Shown: positions 37,381-51,540, numbered from the stretch's first letter. The stretch is 64,000 nucleotides of DNA from Eopsaltria australis (GCA_034509425.1 JAVTVJ010000076.1:5022001-5086000); one strand, 5' to 3'. Notes: generated by a model from the letters alone, not told the origin. Numbers and translations: made by a program.

Positions 37381-40300
37381 GGAAACAAAGCATCCAGGGA
37401 AATTGAAGGTCAGATCCTGAAGCCATTTACAGCACTGCCAGATCACCATCTTGGCTTCAGATGTGAAGAGCTTGAAGAAATTTTGGACAAGCCTGAATCC
37501 CCGTTGTCAGGGGACACTCAGAGCAGTATTTATTCATACAGTACCCTTTCCTTCTGATCATCAAGGAGTTTGAGAGAAAACTGACATCAAGCCTTAAGGT
37601 ATTTGTCTTGTTAAATAAATATACAGAGTGAAAGTGCCCAGTTTAAAAGATACCTTTGTAAGCAATGACTTATGCTGAGAACAAACACAAAGAAAATCAC
37701 AGTTGTGCAATCTTTGTTACTCAAAGGACTAAACTAACCCTTTCATAGTAAATCCTTTTTCTAATCTTGCTGATATGCAGCCATGTAGAAGATTCTCAAA
37801 TACCCATCACAGCCCAATTAGTCTAAGCCTTGTGATGGGAACGCGTTTTGTGATTTCAAGGTGAAGAGATGAAATAACACAATAAAAACAAAACCCTTCC
37901 CCCACAAATTCACATTCCTCTAGCTCTCCAGTGAAAGCTTCTGGCAGAATACTTCTTCCTCAAGGAAAAAGAATAAATCACTGAAGTAGATTAAGGATAG
38001 AAAGAACAGCAAAGTGTGCAGGATGATTTCAAATCCAGACAAAATGAGAAAATTTTCCTGCACAGCATTCATTTCCTTGCCTGAAATTATTTCTCTGAGA
38101 ATTTCCTGCTGAACACATTTACTATGTTTGCTGTACCTAATTGATAACCAACCAACAAAGCACCTATTCCATGCTGATGTCTGAAGTGTCACATTAGTTT
38201 GTTGTGTTTCTTTGACCTTAATTTTAATTAAATGTAATTGTTTTGGCTGCTGCTTAAATATAACTGGTATGTTCCAATAAATCACTTCTAGATATTTCAT
38301 TAGTGGTGAGTACTGAAAATCAAATTGAGCTCATGAAGAAAATGTAGCTTGACTCTTTTCACTTGTGCTTACTTAGCCAGAAGGAGTTACAGGGTAGGAA
38401 AATACTTTAATAGATGATTTTATTTTTGAGTGGCTGACTCCCAATCCACAGAAACCATGACAAAGACGTGTGGGAATAATACTGTAGATGGGAATTTATC
38501 CCAGTGAGAATACCTATGAATGGGCAGACTTCTGTCTATGGCTAAGCATTCTTCAAACTGGGGCTCTAGTGAGACATTCAGCTGTCAATCTCCTCAGGTG
38601 CTGGAGTCTGGGGTCCTTTCAGGAATAGGTCTTGAATAAAATATTTAAAGGGAAGTGCCTTTACTAGTAAAAAAGGGAGAGGTGAAAAGACACTGACTTG
38701 GCTAGTTGATGACAGTAAGGATAAAGAGTAGCTCCTTTCAGGGGTTTGGTCCAAAGCCTGCTGAGTCTGCTGGGTGCACAAGTGATGCAGAACTTCTTGT
38801 CTCTTCTTTGTGCTCCTCAGCCTGTGTTGGGGCAGTAATAAAAAGTTTTACCATTTGAAGCCTCTGTACATTCAGTGTCACCTGATAGATCATGTCATGA
38901 CTTCATGCCAGGGAAAAGCAGAGAGCTGCATCAGCTTTAGTGCTCTCATCAAGGTGGGTGGAGCCTTCAAGGGGACCTGGTCTTAGTCCTGTGGCCTTCT
39001 CATGCTTTCACAGCACTCACTCATGCTTCAAACTGCTCATTTCTTCGAAACTTCAAGTTGAGAAGACCATGGGAGGGAAGGGTTCTCTATTTGCTTGCAG
39101 GTCCACTCAGCCTCAACTCTGCATCTTGTTTCAAAGCCTGTGATTAAACCTCTTTGCAGGTTTTCCCATGCTCACTGTTCTCCCATCTCCAGTTTCACTT
39201 TCCTGCTTCTGAATTACTCTGTTCTCAGTCGTTCTCCTCAATCCCCTCAACACTCTCCACTGCCTTCTCAGTTGTCCATCTCTTAGTCTTTATGAATTAT
39301 TTTCTAATTACAGTCAACATCTCCCCTTATTCCTTTGGGCTGTAGGTATAAAAAGATTCACTACTGAAAAAGACACAATAAAATATCCATCTCTTTTATT
39401 TTCTGTGATTGAAAAGCATAGGGATTGAGATTATCACAGTTCCAAAACCATCTAGAAATAAAGAATTCATTCTTTGCTCAAAATCAGTCTCTGCTTTTAG
39501 TTCTGTCACTGAGATCTGAAGAACAGGTTTGGGCTGGGAATTAAATGCTATTTGTAAACTTTTTCTTGTTTAAATTTGGAATCAAATATACTTGGTCTTC
39601 TTGACAATGTGTTTTCAGCTGATTTCAAGGGGATTTTCCACTGGGCAGGATCAGTCCTCTCTAACACTGGTGTCCAAAAACGGATGAAGTGGTAACACTG
39701 TGATAGAGATAATAACCTTCTCTGTGGTCACTTCTCTTTAAGACTCAAAGCAATCTGAGGCAATGGATAAATTTCTAAAAATTTCTGTACTGTATGGAAT
39801 AATGGGCTGAAATATTTTGGTTAATAGCTGGTCCTAAAAAATATCATAATAAATTTCATAATAGATAATTGTAACCGCATATATATGGAGGTAGATTACT
39901 ATTTATGGAATAAGTTACTACTCAGCATAAAGTAAGATGGCAGAATCAGGTTATGTTCCAGTCACTGGCTAAAGTGTGTGTTGTGTCATGTGAACTGAGT
40001 TTAATTTAATGTCCAGAAGAGAGATACTTCCTCTCCTGGTAAAAAGTGTTTTGGAAAACCAGGCTAATAAGGCAAAAGCTAAAAACAACATGTCAGGAAC
40101 GAGTTCCATCACTCCAGTAACCAAGGTGATGTTAATAGTATAAGTTAAAGGAACTGTACATAAGGCAGTTTTTTGAAACCCACTATGCTCCTGTCTTTAT
40201 TCAAAACAAAGATTTAATTCGTTACAGTGTAGCTGAATTGAGCAAATAAAAGGTATAATTGATCATGACTGCTATATAGCATTAATAGCAGTAATTTTTT

Positions 40301-42480
40301 ATTGTATTGGCAGCCAAAATTGCATTTCTTCTGTGTCTCAGGTCACTTGCCATCCAAATGAAAATTTGTTAATGGAACCAGATCATTAATAGCTGCTTTA
40401 CTGACTTCCATGTCACTGCTTGAATGCCCATTTAAACGTACATGAAAAGTTAAGGCTTGGCTTCCTCTGCCACCTGAATGTGAAATTCTCCACATTTTGA
40501 CAAACTGCTCACTTTTCAGCTTGCAGAAGAACTGAAAAGAAAGTGCTGACCACTAACTAGGTTAGTGTAATTAGCCTGACAAAAATTTGGATCATTGTTA
40601 TAGAAAGGAAACTGAGGAAACAGAGGGCAACTCAAAAAAATAGGACCAGGATCTTATGTTTTTGGGAAAGGACCACATATGATGAAAACCAATATATATT
40701 TTTTTTCCTACACAGAGCATTGCTGTGAGGAGAAAATTACTTCTTTCTGGGCAGATTTCACATTTCATCTGCGCCCAGATATATAGACATGTGACACAGC
40801 TGTGTAAAACTGAAATTCTATTTTGTGCTTGTAGTGAAGTAGATGAGTAGAAGCCCAAGATGTACTTATAAATCCACTGTGTGAGGCATTCTGCTCACTA
40901 CAGACAGCCTTACCTCCACTCGAGTCTTATGCATCCCATGGGCTTGGCATCACTTGCCAATAGGGAACACAGAACAGATGGGTGAACGGATGTGATGAAA
41001 TTTAGGGCATCTGAATGTGGAAGAGAGATGGTCTCCATCCTCATAGAAGCACTTAAACAGATTTCTATTTAGTACATGAATGACTAAGATACAGTGGAAT
41101 TACCTGGCTTGCCAGAACCACAAAGACAGAGGAAATATCTGGCATTTTAACATCTGTCTTTTGAACAGTAGTCCAGCACCAGAGTCCCAACAACTGTTTT
41201 CCTTTCTGTGCCTTCATCGAGACAACAAGGTGAGATCCAGCACTGAGATTATTTTGTGGCAACTCATTATGCAGTAATGGAACACTCAGAATTTCCCTCA
41301 AGGTTAAACCATCATACCTACATCTCTGGTGCAGTAAGAAAGCTATATAAGAAATATAAAATATTAGAAGTAAACACATTGATTTTGATTGCCGCAGGAG
41401 ATGCAAAGATTTTATGAAGGAGTGAGGATGGATGACAAGGTCATGACATAGCAAAGTCCAGGATCAGTGTCTTGCTTTTATGAAAGCTTCCCTCATCAAC
41501 TTGAACAAGTAATTCAGTGTGTTTTTCACATCTCCTACACGGGCCATCTGTTAGTTGGCCATCTCAGCCAAGATACTAAGTAATACCTCACATTTCTTTC
41601 TTGCCAATGACTTTTTACAATGAAAATAAACAGCTTAACTTCTTTTCTCCAAATGCTGAAATATTTAGCATCTTAATAGCTCTGTATAATGACTTAGACA
41701 GTTGGAGAGATGGCACATGTTTCCCGCTGATACCAAATCTATTAAAGTCTGTCTAGAGGAAAAATAAAACCCTCTCTTTTTGAAATGCGATTCCACAAAA
41801 TCTCAGTAGCATTTTTAGTCCCTCTATGTTATCTGCTAGTCTCTGAACCTAAAATTGTCCACTGTTCTCCAGTACTACCAAGACCTGAGCTGGTTTTATT
41901 GGAGCAAACAAGCTGGAAGTGTTTTAGTCTGGAATAAATCCACAGAACTTAGACTGGGAGATAAAAGAAAAAAAAAATAAATTCTTAAGCAACTCAAAGG
42001 GGGTTCTTCCTTACTTTCTCTCCAGTACTAATACATAATATTATATGTAGCATTTTTAGTATCCTCCATGACACAGTTGTAAGTGCATTAGAAGGGAAAA
42101 AGGTAATAGATCATAGAGCACAGGCAGTAGATCCTAGGTAACAGATAATAGATAGAACAGAGGTTTGCTTTTCCTTTGGAGGATACCTTTTTTACCATCA
42201 TGTGTTAATAACCTCTCTCTACTGGAGACTTAAAATGTGTTTAAAGTAGGGCAGGATTTCTGCTTCTTTATAGCTTGACTGTATGAAATTCCAGACAGGT
42301 CTGGCTTCCAGGGCCTTTGAATTTTTCATACAATTTTCATTTCTATTCATGATTTTCTACTAGGAAAGTGGTTTGAAATTTGGATCTCCCCCTGATACTG
42401 TTTTATCTGTTCACCTTTCTTTATTGATTAATTTAGCTTAAAAATGTGAAGCCATTACAGAAAAATTGACAGACTGGAAT

Positions 42481-42500
42481 ATCCTGAGTATACTCAGGAT
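42481..42500. repeat. Perfect 20-bp palindrome
   Basis: ATCCTGAGTATACTCAGGAT is its own reverse complement, with a GTATAC core. The next base pair outward does not match. No known function is claimed. Confidence 0.9.
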
Positions 42501-45500
42501 GTGATAATGTGCAACATGCATTTAAATTATTTTTTTACAGATTTCAGGTGCTTTTTCAAAGACAGTAATAAGCAGAACAGTATGGAAAATGTCGCTGGAG
42601 TTTTTCTTTTGTAAGTACATTTATCATTCTGCAAATATATGAGTGATATACATAAATGCACATGACAAAGGAGGCTCTATCTTTCTGTGAATTAATTTTG
42701 GTCCTCCCAAAATTGTACCATTTGCACTCTTCCTTGGCTGCAGACAGCCCAGAGTTGTGCAGAGATTTATGTGGAGCAGTTTGTGGTCTGTTGAAAGAAA
42801 TAATTGTAGTGATGTTTAGGTGATGACCTGTGGGTGAAAGAGCATAACTCAGGTATTGTTAAGTGATTTAACTTTCTGCTTCATTGCTCATGTTGGCCAC
42901 ATGTACATGAACTCTATGTGCTTTAGAACAATGTTGTTGTTGTGTTTTAATTTTTTTTTTATCACAACATGTATTTTGGTCTGTTTAAAACCATGTTCAG
43001 AAGAATAAAATCATATTGCTTATCACTGGGTTATTTAACATACACCAAAGAAAAGGTCCCTACTTTACTGAATAATAATCTTGTCTGCAAGTCCCTACTT
43101 TGCTACATGGAAAAGAAATACAGTTAAATTCCTCTGAGGTACACAGGTTACAGGATGTGTTGTGAAAACTATAGAGACATTCAAAGACCCAACTTACACT
43201 TTTATAATGAATGTATATACAGTTCTATTATTCTCCTTCTGTCTTTCATGTTTTTAGGTTTTTTATTTCAAGATAGTGCAGCACAATAATTAATGATATT
43301 TCACATCCAACGATTTTTTCTGATTTAATGTTTTCAGTTAACAAAAAAAAGGATTTTCCATTTATAATCATGTTGAGAATATGTATGCTACTAAGGATAA
43401 CAAAAGTTAAAGGCTGCTTTACCAAGTGTTGATATTTAACCACGTGTTTAGAAATTAGATATTAGATTGTTATCCACTGAATAAAGGGCTTGTGTGGTCT
43501 CATATTCTGGTACTTCAGAGAACACATGCCTTTCTGTGGAAACACCTGGTGCCAGACAATTCAGAGAGAAATTGCAGGGCCGGTGGGTTTTGGGCTTCAT
43601 ATTCTTCCTTCTTTCAGCTGACGACAAAAAACTACATATATGTGTGAATTTATTTTAATTGTGGGCATATATATGCCTGTATATACATTTGCATGCACAT
43701 ATATTTAAGTGGGGATGTGCGTATATGTTGGAGAAGTCATCTTTCATATATACAAAAAATGCAACTAATTAGACAGAACCAACTCTTTAAGCGAAGTCTG
43801 AAGAATGGTAACCATGTAAATGAGACATTTGAGGTGACACTTGGGTAACAAAAAGAAAGGAGTTTAATATCTCCCTGACCACTGACACGGCTGGACACTG
43901 GTATCAGTGACCCAGGCTCAGCCCAGAGGCTTTGTCAGACTCAGTGGTGGCTCTTCCACCTGCTTTCACAACTTTTGCCCAGTTTCCTTCCATCATGTGT
44001 GCACAGGAATATTTCTGGATAGACCTGTATTATCATAAGGAGCAGAAGGAATGATGTCTTTATTTCTGCTACTGGAAGGTGGCTGATTCCTCCCCCTTCC
44101 CTCATCCTCTGGTCTCTGGTAATGGTTCATTGTTGCTTCACCCTGGAGTCCAGCAATGGTATTTAACTGTTTCACTGTTTTCTGCAATAAACCAAAAAGA
44201 TATCAAAACCACCCACTAGTTATTGCAGGCAGACAGGGAGAAGAGAAAAATGAGGCCCATAATTATCCTGATGGGTCAATTTCTTTAACTTGGCGTGTTA
44301 AAATGACAGCTGTCTATACATTTGTCAATAACATAGAGTACCAAAGTGTGGTTTTCAGACAGTAAATGAAATCTATTTCACAGTGTCCACCTCTCTTTTC
44401 TACATAAATATTTTAAAATTCTGAAATCCATCAACATCATGATTAAATACGTGACCCAAATATCAGCATTTGGCTAAAAATATCTGTAGATGGTGTATTT
44501 TCTCTACAGAAGTCCTACAAAAAATAATTTTTATTGATTTTTAAGCTAACTGCTCCCAGAGTAGCACACACCATTAAAAGAGATGGGTAACTTGGTGGAT
44601 GTAGGTCAAGGTAGAATGTTTGAGTGACATGTTAAGGGAGGAAATAAAATCTGCTGAAGTACACTTTACTGTATGAAATACACAATTTTCACTTACATGT
44701 GATGTCTGCAGCAAGTTCTCTGAGAGAACTGGAGTTGGCCTGGGGGACTAAGTTTTTCAGCATCTGAGATGACTGCTTTAGCCATTGGGCTTTGGGGGCC
44801 GCCTCTTTCCCCATCTGTCCCTCACTGTATTTCTGACTCTCTCAGAGAATGAGTATTTAATTATATATACAGTCTGGAAAAGCTCTAACAGAGGGAAAGA
44901 ATATTCTCCCAGAGCTTAGAAACCTCTCCCAGTGAAATTTCAGCAGAGCTTCAGGTATTACTGGGAGAAATGCTACTTTTGAAGAATCAGCTCTACTTTG
45001 CATCTTCTGATGTGACTTCATGAACGATAAGTATTGTATAAAACCTCTTCCTTCTGTCCTGAGAGTTGAAAATGGATTTTCAAGGAAATATAGAAAAGTG
45101 ATGACAACTTTGGCCCAATGAAAACAAAATAAGTAGGGATTCTCCTACCATATCAATCTGTGAGTAGCATTTGTGAAATCTCACTAAGAAGGTTTGAAGA
45201 GTCCTATCTAGTACTTTCTCCATCCCAAGAAGCGCAATGGTGAGTGGGAATATGTTCCCCAGCCTTGGGAAGCATGGGTGAGATAATTTAGAATAAGTAA
45301 GAGACTAACCAGGGTACAATATAATTTTCTTACATTAACAGAGCTGAGCTTGCAAGACTGGGATAGACAAGCCTTTGAAATGTAATATTTTACATGCAGT
45401 TGCTGCATTGATTTGACAGGCTATGAATCAGCAAAGAATTTAGGTCCCAGCACTGAGACATCAAAGCAAGTATGTATTTAGAAATGGTATCTGGGAGGTG

Positions 45501-48500
45501 AAATACTTATATATGTAAAGCAAAAAAAAAAGGTTTTCATACTCTTTTCTTTCAGGGATTAAACTCCTCAGGAGTATTTTAATAAAAAGGACCCAGCTGT
45601 TTGCATCCACTAACCCATTTCCTTTGCTGAATTGTAAGAATTTTCTATATAAGAGCTACTCTACGAAAATGCAAGGCCCACTCAACATAATAACAATTTC
45701 AATTATTTTGAAATACATTCGATTTTTTCTTGAGATGCTTATTGTGGTATATCAGTTTGTAGCCGTCATTAATGTCCCAGCTTCTTTTTCTGACAGATCT
45801 CCTGTTTGGCAGCTTGAGAATACATAATACTTGACTGAAATAAGTGCTCTGCCTGGGGTGGCCTTATTGCTAATGTCAGTAGATACTGAAATTTGTTGTT
45901 CATGGGATGGTCTGACTAAGAAATAATACTGAAACTCATGGTTGCAGTAAATTATCCTTTGTTCATGGTAATAGCTGACATTTCCTTTTGTTTCCCTTTT
46001 TACAGTAAAGGAATTGACATTCTTAAACATAAAAAAACCAGAATGATGAAAAATCTAAATAATCACAAATTCCTTGTATTCCTTGACATGCCTGCTTTCT
46101 CTTCTCACCAAAGTGGTTGTTTAGTTATGTTACTTACACAGAGCAGCATACAAATGAAGTGTTGTTATATGACAGAAAGAAATAAAATGTTAGACTTAAT
46201 CATTGCCTTTAAAGTGAAAAGTCTGACACTATTGAATTATCAGCTAAAGAGGTGCTTTCTGAATGGATTAAAACCCCAGAGGAGGGCATGCAAAGCTATA
46301 TTCTGCTTCTCTGGCAGCTGGGATATTAATAGTGATGTTCTCGAACCATCAAGCAATGCCAAACTGAACCAGCTGATACCACTAGCAAACCTCCCTTAGA
46401 AAGTGGAACTAAAGTAAGCCTATATATTTAATCTAGGAAGGAATAAAAAGTGCTTTACTCCTGCTGTTGACTATCCTGAACCATCACAAGGAGAAAAATG
46501 CTGCCCCAAATACATATTTTTTGGAGGGGGAGGAAGCTTTATTTAGTCTAATATCGCCAACTACACAGAGCAAGCTCTGAGGCCAGAGCACAAAGTGTGC
46601 ATTAATATTACAAAAGGGAGAGAGGTTATACCTTGAGCCCCTGAACAGCTGAAGGAGTGCCAGATCAAGCAGTAGCAGGGAAATTTCAGCCTGCCATGGT
46701 AATATATTCTGAGTCACCTGAAGGATGTAAAGGACAATGTTGTATAAGGAAAAGTCTGACTCAGAGCTGCTGTCTGGCCAAGCATGCTGGAAGAGAGAAA
46801 GCAAATATTTCCAGCAATTTAAGGAACAAAAAATTGCTCAAAACTTACAATGTAAAAAAATTGCTCGAAAATTAATGCCAAAGTCTTTCTTTGCTCCTGT
46901 GTGTTCCCTGCCTTTCCCAAGCACAGTGTGGGTCTGACCACTTGTCCAGCTGGCAGCAGTCACTGTACATGCTTGGGGCTTACACTGACTGACAGCACCT
47001 GGGGGTCAGCCTTGCCACAGAGAAGGGCTTTGTGGCTCATGTGATGGGAACTGCTGGGAGGGCAGGGCTTGCTGTGCTCCAGAATATCGTGGGGCAGACT
47101 GTCAAGTCTTCTGCAAAACCTTGGCTTTCACAGTGTCCTTTCTACAATGAGAGGTGCCTGAGATTCCAGGCAAAAAAAAAATTCACGCGGGTGAAGCTGA
47201 CAAACTCACAAATTAAATAATCTTCCCAGCAGCCTTTTTTCTTCCTGTCTTTGATGCAATTCATAACTCATTCACAAGAGTTTTTTAGACAGGCATTAGG
47301 AACAGCAATGGTTCTGGTGGTGAGCATAGCCCCGGCACTAGGCAGGGCCACAGGGCACCCTGAGCACTTATTTCATTGAATCCGGAGGGAAATGCTGGGT
47401 TGCTAAAGATGGCTTTCAGGAGAGGGGGCAGCATGACATCTCCTAAGGCCAGACCTCTTCACTTGCAGCAAATGGACACCTGTACTGCTTAGCCCAGGTA
47501 CCTGGTCACTGAGTGAAGGGAGCACATTTCTGGAAAATTCTATAGTATTTTATTCTTCATATTGGCTCATGTTGTTTTCTCTTTACTGCCCAAAACAGGG
47601 ATTAATTTCCCATAACTTTAGCCATCCAAAAGGGAAGAATAGCCTCAGGCAATGACTGAGCCACTGTTGGAGCCCATGGAGATGCTAAAGGGGAGGAAGA
47701 GAACAAGAGGGAGACAGGAGTGCTTCTGTGTGAGCATTGCCTCTGGGTGGCATTCTGGTGGGTTGTGTGAATCACCAGCTGACACGGAAATCATTGATGT
47801 GTGCACTGCTCCCCAGTAGAGGCAGTCCCAAGCTGAGGTACCTCACTTTTAGATGGAGAAACTTTCACATGACAAGTCCCTTGCTGCATGTGTGTATGTG
47901 CTCCAGTGCCTGGATATGGGAAGGTTTGCTTCTCTGTGGCAGCTTGCTCACAAATTCGAAAATATTGGCACTTTTGTGTAGGCCATAAAGCAGCAAATGG
48001 CTTTTATACACAGAATGCTTTGAAAATCACCTGAGCAGTGACCGACAGATCAGTGTGTTGCTTTGCTAATTCTTCCTGCTTGGTTTTAAATCAGGAGAAA
48101 TATAAATGCCTTCATTCTGTATTTTTTATTTTCCTCTATTTTAAAATCTTAGAAGGTTTCATGGTCTTTTGATGGGCTTAGGAAACAGTTATTTGTTGTC
48201 TCCTTCCTCTCATACTAGGCAGCAGACTGTTTAATGTTAAATCCTCCTGTGAGCTCCAGAGGGCTGCAAATTAGCACTCTGTAGAAAGCAATGAGGGAAG
48301 TGATGGGCATTGGTATATGTCCCTTATAAATAGCAGTTCAGCATATATGTTTTCACAGTAATCTCATTAAAATACTGTAAATCAATAAACAAAAACTGTA
48401 AAACCATAAATGCTCAAACACTGTGTGATTAAATTGAGTGAATCAAAATCCCAGATGCTATTTTGGTCCTGTGCCGTGCTGAGATTTTGTTATTGTTACT

Positions 48501-48805
48501 GACACCACAACATCTGCAAGGATAATTTTTACGTTCATTATATTTACTGTGTTGCTGAGAGAATTAGAAGCCCCCAAAGTACATCTTAAAAGCCTTTATT
48601 GCACTATAAAAGACTCTGTCACTGTAAACTCCATTAGCCAAGCTCTTCAGGTTCATAATGAGATTCTCAGGAAGAGGACAAGGGAAAAGAATGACAGGGT
48701 CTTATCCCAGCTCCTCTCAGGGAGTGTGACATGTCGTGCACTGATCCAGGAGGAAACAATGGATGCAAAAGGTTCAGTGAATCCATGGACTTGGAATGGC
48801 AGCAT
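42501..48805. other. Non-coding stretch, no gene recognised
   Basis: The segment 43640-43720 is AT-rich with repeated TATATG. A GC-richer block at 43866-44160 is unrecognised. The plus-strand frame 45938-46399 (153 codons) has no domain, no convincing splice context and AT-rich chance-like composition. At 46840-46870 the phrase 'aaaaaattgctc' occurs twice close together. The segment 48330-48520 looks like conserved non-coding DNA by eye only. No gene is supported. Confidence 0.55.
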
Positions 48806-48810
48806 GGGTT

Positions 48811-48848
48811 TGGCAGGGCTTCTCTTTGCTGCTTTGTTTAGAGCCGTG
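48811..48848 (+). repeat. Motif shared with 37343-37380
   Basis: Second copy of the shared motif; see the entry at 37343. It lies inside an unrecognised open frame at 48549-48947 (132 codons). Because the same motif sits in an unrelated context at 37.34 kb, the frame is more likely chance over old repeat than a gene. Confidence 0.6.
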
Positions 48849-50221
48849 CCACACGTCTGCCTCCAGTTCTGGGCTGACAGGGAAGATATACAGATCTGCA
48901 GGAGAACCTGGGAATATGTGACTTATTTCTGCTTTTACTATTGCTGATTTTCATATCTAGAAGTTTATTTCATAGATCTATATGCAATGGAGATCTCAGC
49001 AGCATCTGGAGGACTTCCCAGTGGCCCAGGCAGACCTGGTGCAGGCAGTACAGCCACCAGAAAGCCTCTCACATTTTGTAATTTTTTACTTCTATTTTTT
49101 TCTACCTTTTAGTTCCTAGTAGTTTTCCAAAAGGGAAAAGAAAGAGTGTATTGGATCAAAACGCAAAAAGATAAATAAAAACATCTGCCCTTGGTATAGT
49201 TTTTGGTAGTTTTCTGCATCAGAGGTGTGAAATGGTCCACTCATTAATTTTAAGAGTAATTTTGAAATGGCTGAACCCATCCCTTGCTTTGACTGTTGCA
49301 GAGGGGTTGCAGCTCTGCATGGTGATGTGGCCTTTCATAAAGTACCTCTTGAAGATGATGAGAGTCACCCCTCAGGTGTCTTTTGCTATCGATTATAGTG
49401 ACCACGGAGACACCTAGGATGGCTCTAGCTAACGACTTTGCACTGTGAGATAACTGAAATGGTATAAAACAAACTCCATTCTTACTCTAATAATCACTAT
49501 CTTTGCAACTGAGTTTATGCCATGGACTTCAAAAGCAGCACTGTAGGTTCATTTTTCAGAGACACAGTAAGTAACAGTTGTTCATTGAAGAAGGCTGCTG
49601 CTTATTTACAAGAATTCTGTAAACTGGCTTATAGATCTGTTTTTGCAAGAAACTGTTAAGTACCAAGACAGAAAAGATCCCATGTGCCCTTTTCTACCAA
49701 AACAAAAAGAACAAAAAAATGCCCAAAAAATCCCAACCCCAAACCCTATTCTTCCTTCTTTATCAGAGATAAAATCTAGTCCCAACCTTCACCAAGTTCT
49801 GCTAAGGCAAATATTTTCTACAGCTGGTGGAACCAACACTAACAGGTAATTCAAACTTACAGAATCACTAGCAAGTTATTATATTTCTCTGTACTAATAA
49901 AACTGAGAGCTACATATAGCATTACAGAGAATATGTCTTTCCTATATACAGTGAGTACTTGTTTCTTTATTAAAAAAAAATAAATTCTGAAATCTTTATT
50001 ACAGAGAGAAAAATATTATCAAAATAAACCAATAAATATGACAAAATGTCTGAAGTTTTGTGCTTGGTCTAAAAGGGTAGCACAAATTAATGTGCACACA
50101 CAGATATTAGAGCCACCCCTGTAAGAGCCCCAGAACAGCATGTGACATCCACATCTCTGCATCAATATCAGCTGTAAACCTTTATAGATCTGATGTGAGG
50201 TCAAGGTCTACCTCCTACAGG
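48849..50221. other. Non-coding stretch, no gene recognised
   Basis: Short frames only (for example 49232-49417 and 49643-49849), none with a recognisable domain. No repeat is recognised apart from short A-rich runs near 49700 and 49970. Confidence 0.55.
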
Positions 50222-50405
50222 TCTCCAAAGAGATGATAAACCCATCTTTGCCCCATTCCTGGAAGTGTTCAAGACCTGTCTGCAAAAGGCTTTGAGTGAC
50301 CTTGTCTAGTGGAAGGTATCCCTGCCAATAGCAGAGGGGTTGAAAGTAGAGGATCTCAAAGATCCCTTCCTGTGCAGACCATTCCATGATCTTTCAGATG
50401 CTAAT
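50222..50405 (+). repeat. CR1 LINE 3' end fragment (sense)
   Basis: The order 'ggtctccaaagagatgataa', 'cctggaagtgttcaagacct', 'ctgcaaaaggctttgagtga', 'ccttgtctagtggaaggtat', 'ccctgccaatagcagagggg', 'ttgaaagtagaggatctcaa', 'agatcccttcctgtgcagac', 'cattccatgatctttc' tracks the CR1 3' end closely. It is a short 5'-truncated copy that keeps only about the last 180 bases. Confidence 0.88.
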
Positions 50406-51501
50406 CACTAATCTAATTGACGAAAACAGATTTTTTTTGGTGACAAGCAATTTCTGCTTTGTTGCTTAAAAATTCCCTATGACTTATCTCATGCACAACT
50501 CTAGCATCAGACAGTATAGACTTAAATCCTTCTACCCTAGTACACAAGAGGAATCTGGTAACAGTGTAAACATTTCTTGCTCAGATTATTAGTTTCCTGA
50601 CATAGCTAAGAATTGGGACTAAGTTAACATCCTGAATGTGACAAACTGGTTTATCTATAGAAATCCTCACCATCTGGGTTTGGAGACATAATACAATTAT
50701 TTCACTGAGTTGATAATTTTGTATCCAGTTTTCGGATCAACCTAGAGTATTGATTTGACTGGATTTCTCGTGCCATTTGCCAATCAGTTCTTAGGTAACT
50801 AAATTAATATCTATTGCCAGACAGTTGGTGAAGCCATATGAGCCAAACAAACCTTTCAGACACTCTCCGAAGATATCTCAGACTGCTCTATTATAGACAT
50901 CAGCTCAAGGGCACAGAATTTTGGAATGATTTGTGCCCCATAGGTGCTCACTCTTGGGCAGTGTTTAGCCTGTATGTTTCTGCCATAAGCACAACCAGGA
51001 AAGGAGGCAAGAGGTATGTTTTGGGATGACAGAAGGAACCTGAAAAACTGGATGGGTTTACTTCATGAAGGTCTTTTTGGAACAGGCTACAGGACCAATC
51101 ACAGCTCTCAAAAACCTGGAAATTTGCCAGAAAAAGGATATAGAAATTAGGACAGAAAAAGAGAAGGAATTCTTTGATAAGTGGCTTAGGCTTTTTCCAT
51201 TAATGGAAATTTTGTCATTGATTTTACTGGGGATAGTGAAGGTGTTAGCACAGAAATGGGAAGTGCACAGGATGGAGATTTGGGTGAGAACATGTTTGAC
51301 TAGTGTAATTTTAATGTCTGGCTTGTTGAATCACTTTTAGACTTTGAAGAAAAAAAGTCTCAATTTAAAACCAGATTTTCTTATGCTTTCATCCTGACAT
51401 CAGTTCATACTTGCAACAGGGAGAGAAGGGTTTTTTGATGACAGTTATTTTAAGTTTCCACAGCACTCAGTGGGCTGGAGTCTTCTTTGTGCCTCTCCAG
51501 T
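50406..51501. other. Non-coding stretch, no gene recognised
   Basis: Frames at 50838-51029 and 51065-51340 are short and unrecognised. Nothing else is seen. Confidence 0.55.
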
Positions 51502-51540
51502 TTTACAGTGGTGTAACTCCATTGACTCTCTGGGAGCCAC
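51502..51540. repeat. Scrap of an old sauropsid interspersed repeat
   Basis: The phrase 'tttacagtggtgtaactcca' continuing 'ttgactctctgggagccac' resembles the core of the remembered repeat, 'ggtgtaactccattgacttcagtgg'. It is short. Confidence 0.4.

Larger units (their letters stand above)
36096..42480. other. Non-coding stretch, no gene recognised
   Basis: Holds an A16 run at 37320-37335, a bulged hairpin at 36979-37022 (listed), and the first copy of a motif shared with 48.81 kb (listed). The block 36940-37290 is GC-richer with no recognised family. The minus-strand frames 35884-36279, 37126-37449 and 37920-38300 have no recognisable domains. No gene is supported. Confidence 0.55.

Noticed and set aside
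45938..46399. 153-codon plus-strand open frame
   Set aside because: No recognisable domain, chance-like composition, no convincing splice sites or promoter context. It is within the range expected by chance in 64 kb.
48549..48947. 132-codon plus-strand open frame
   Set aside because: No domain recognised, and it includes a motif also found in an unrelated context at 37.34 kb, which suggests repeat-derived sequence.
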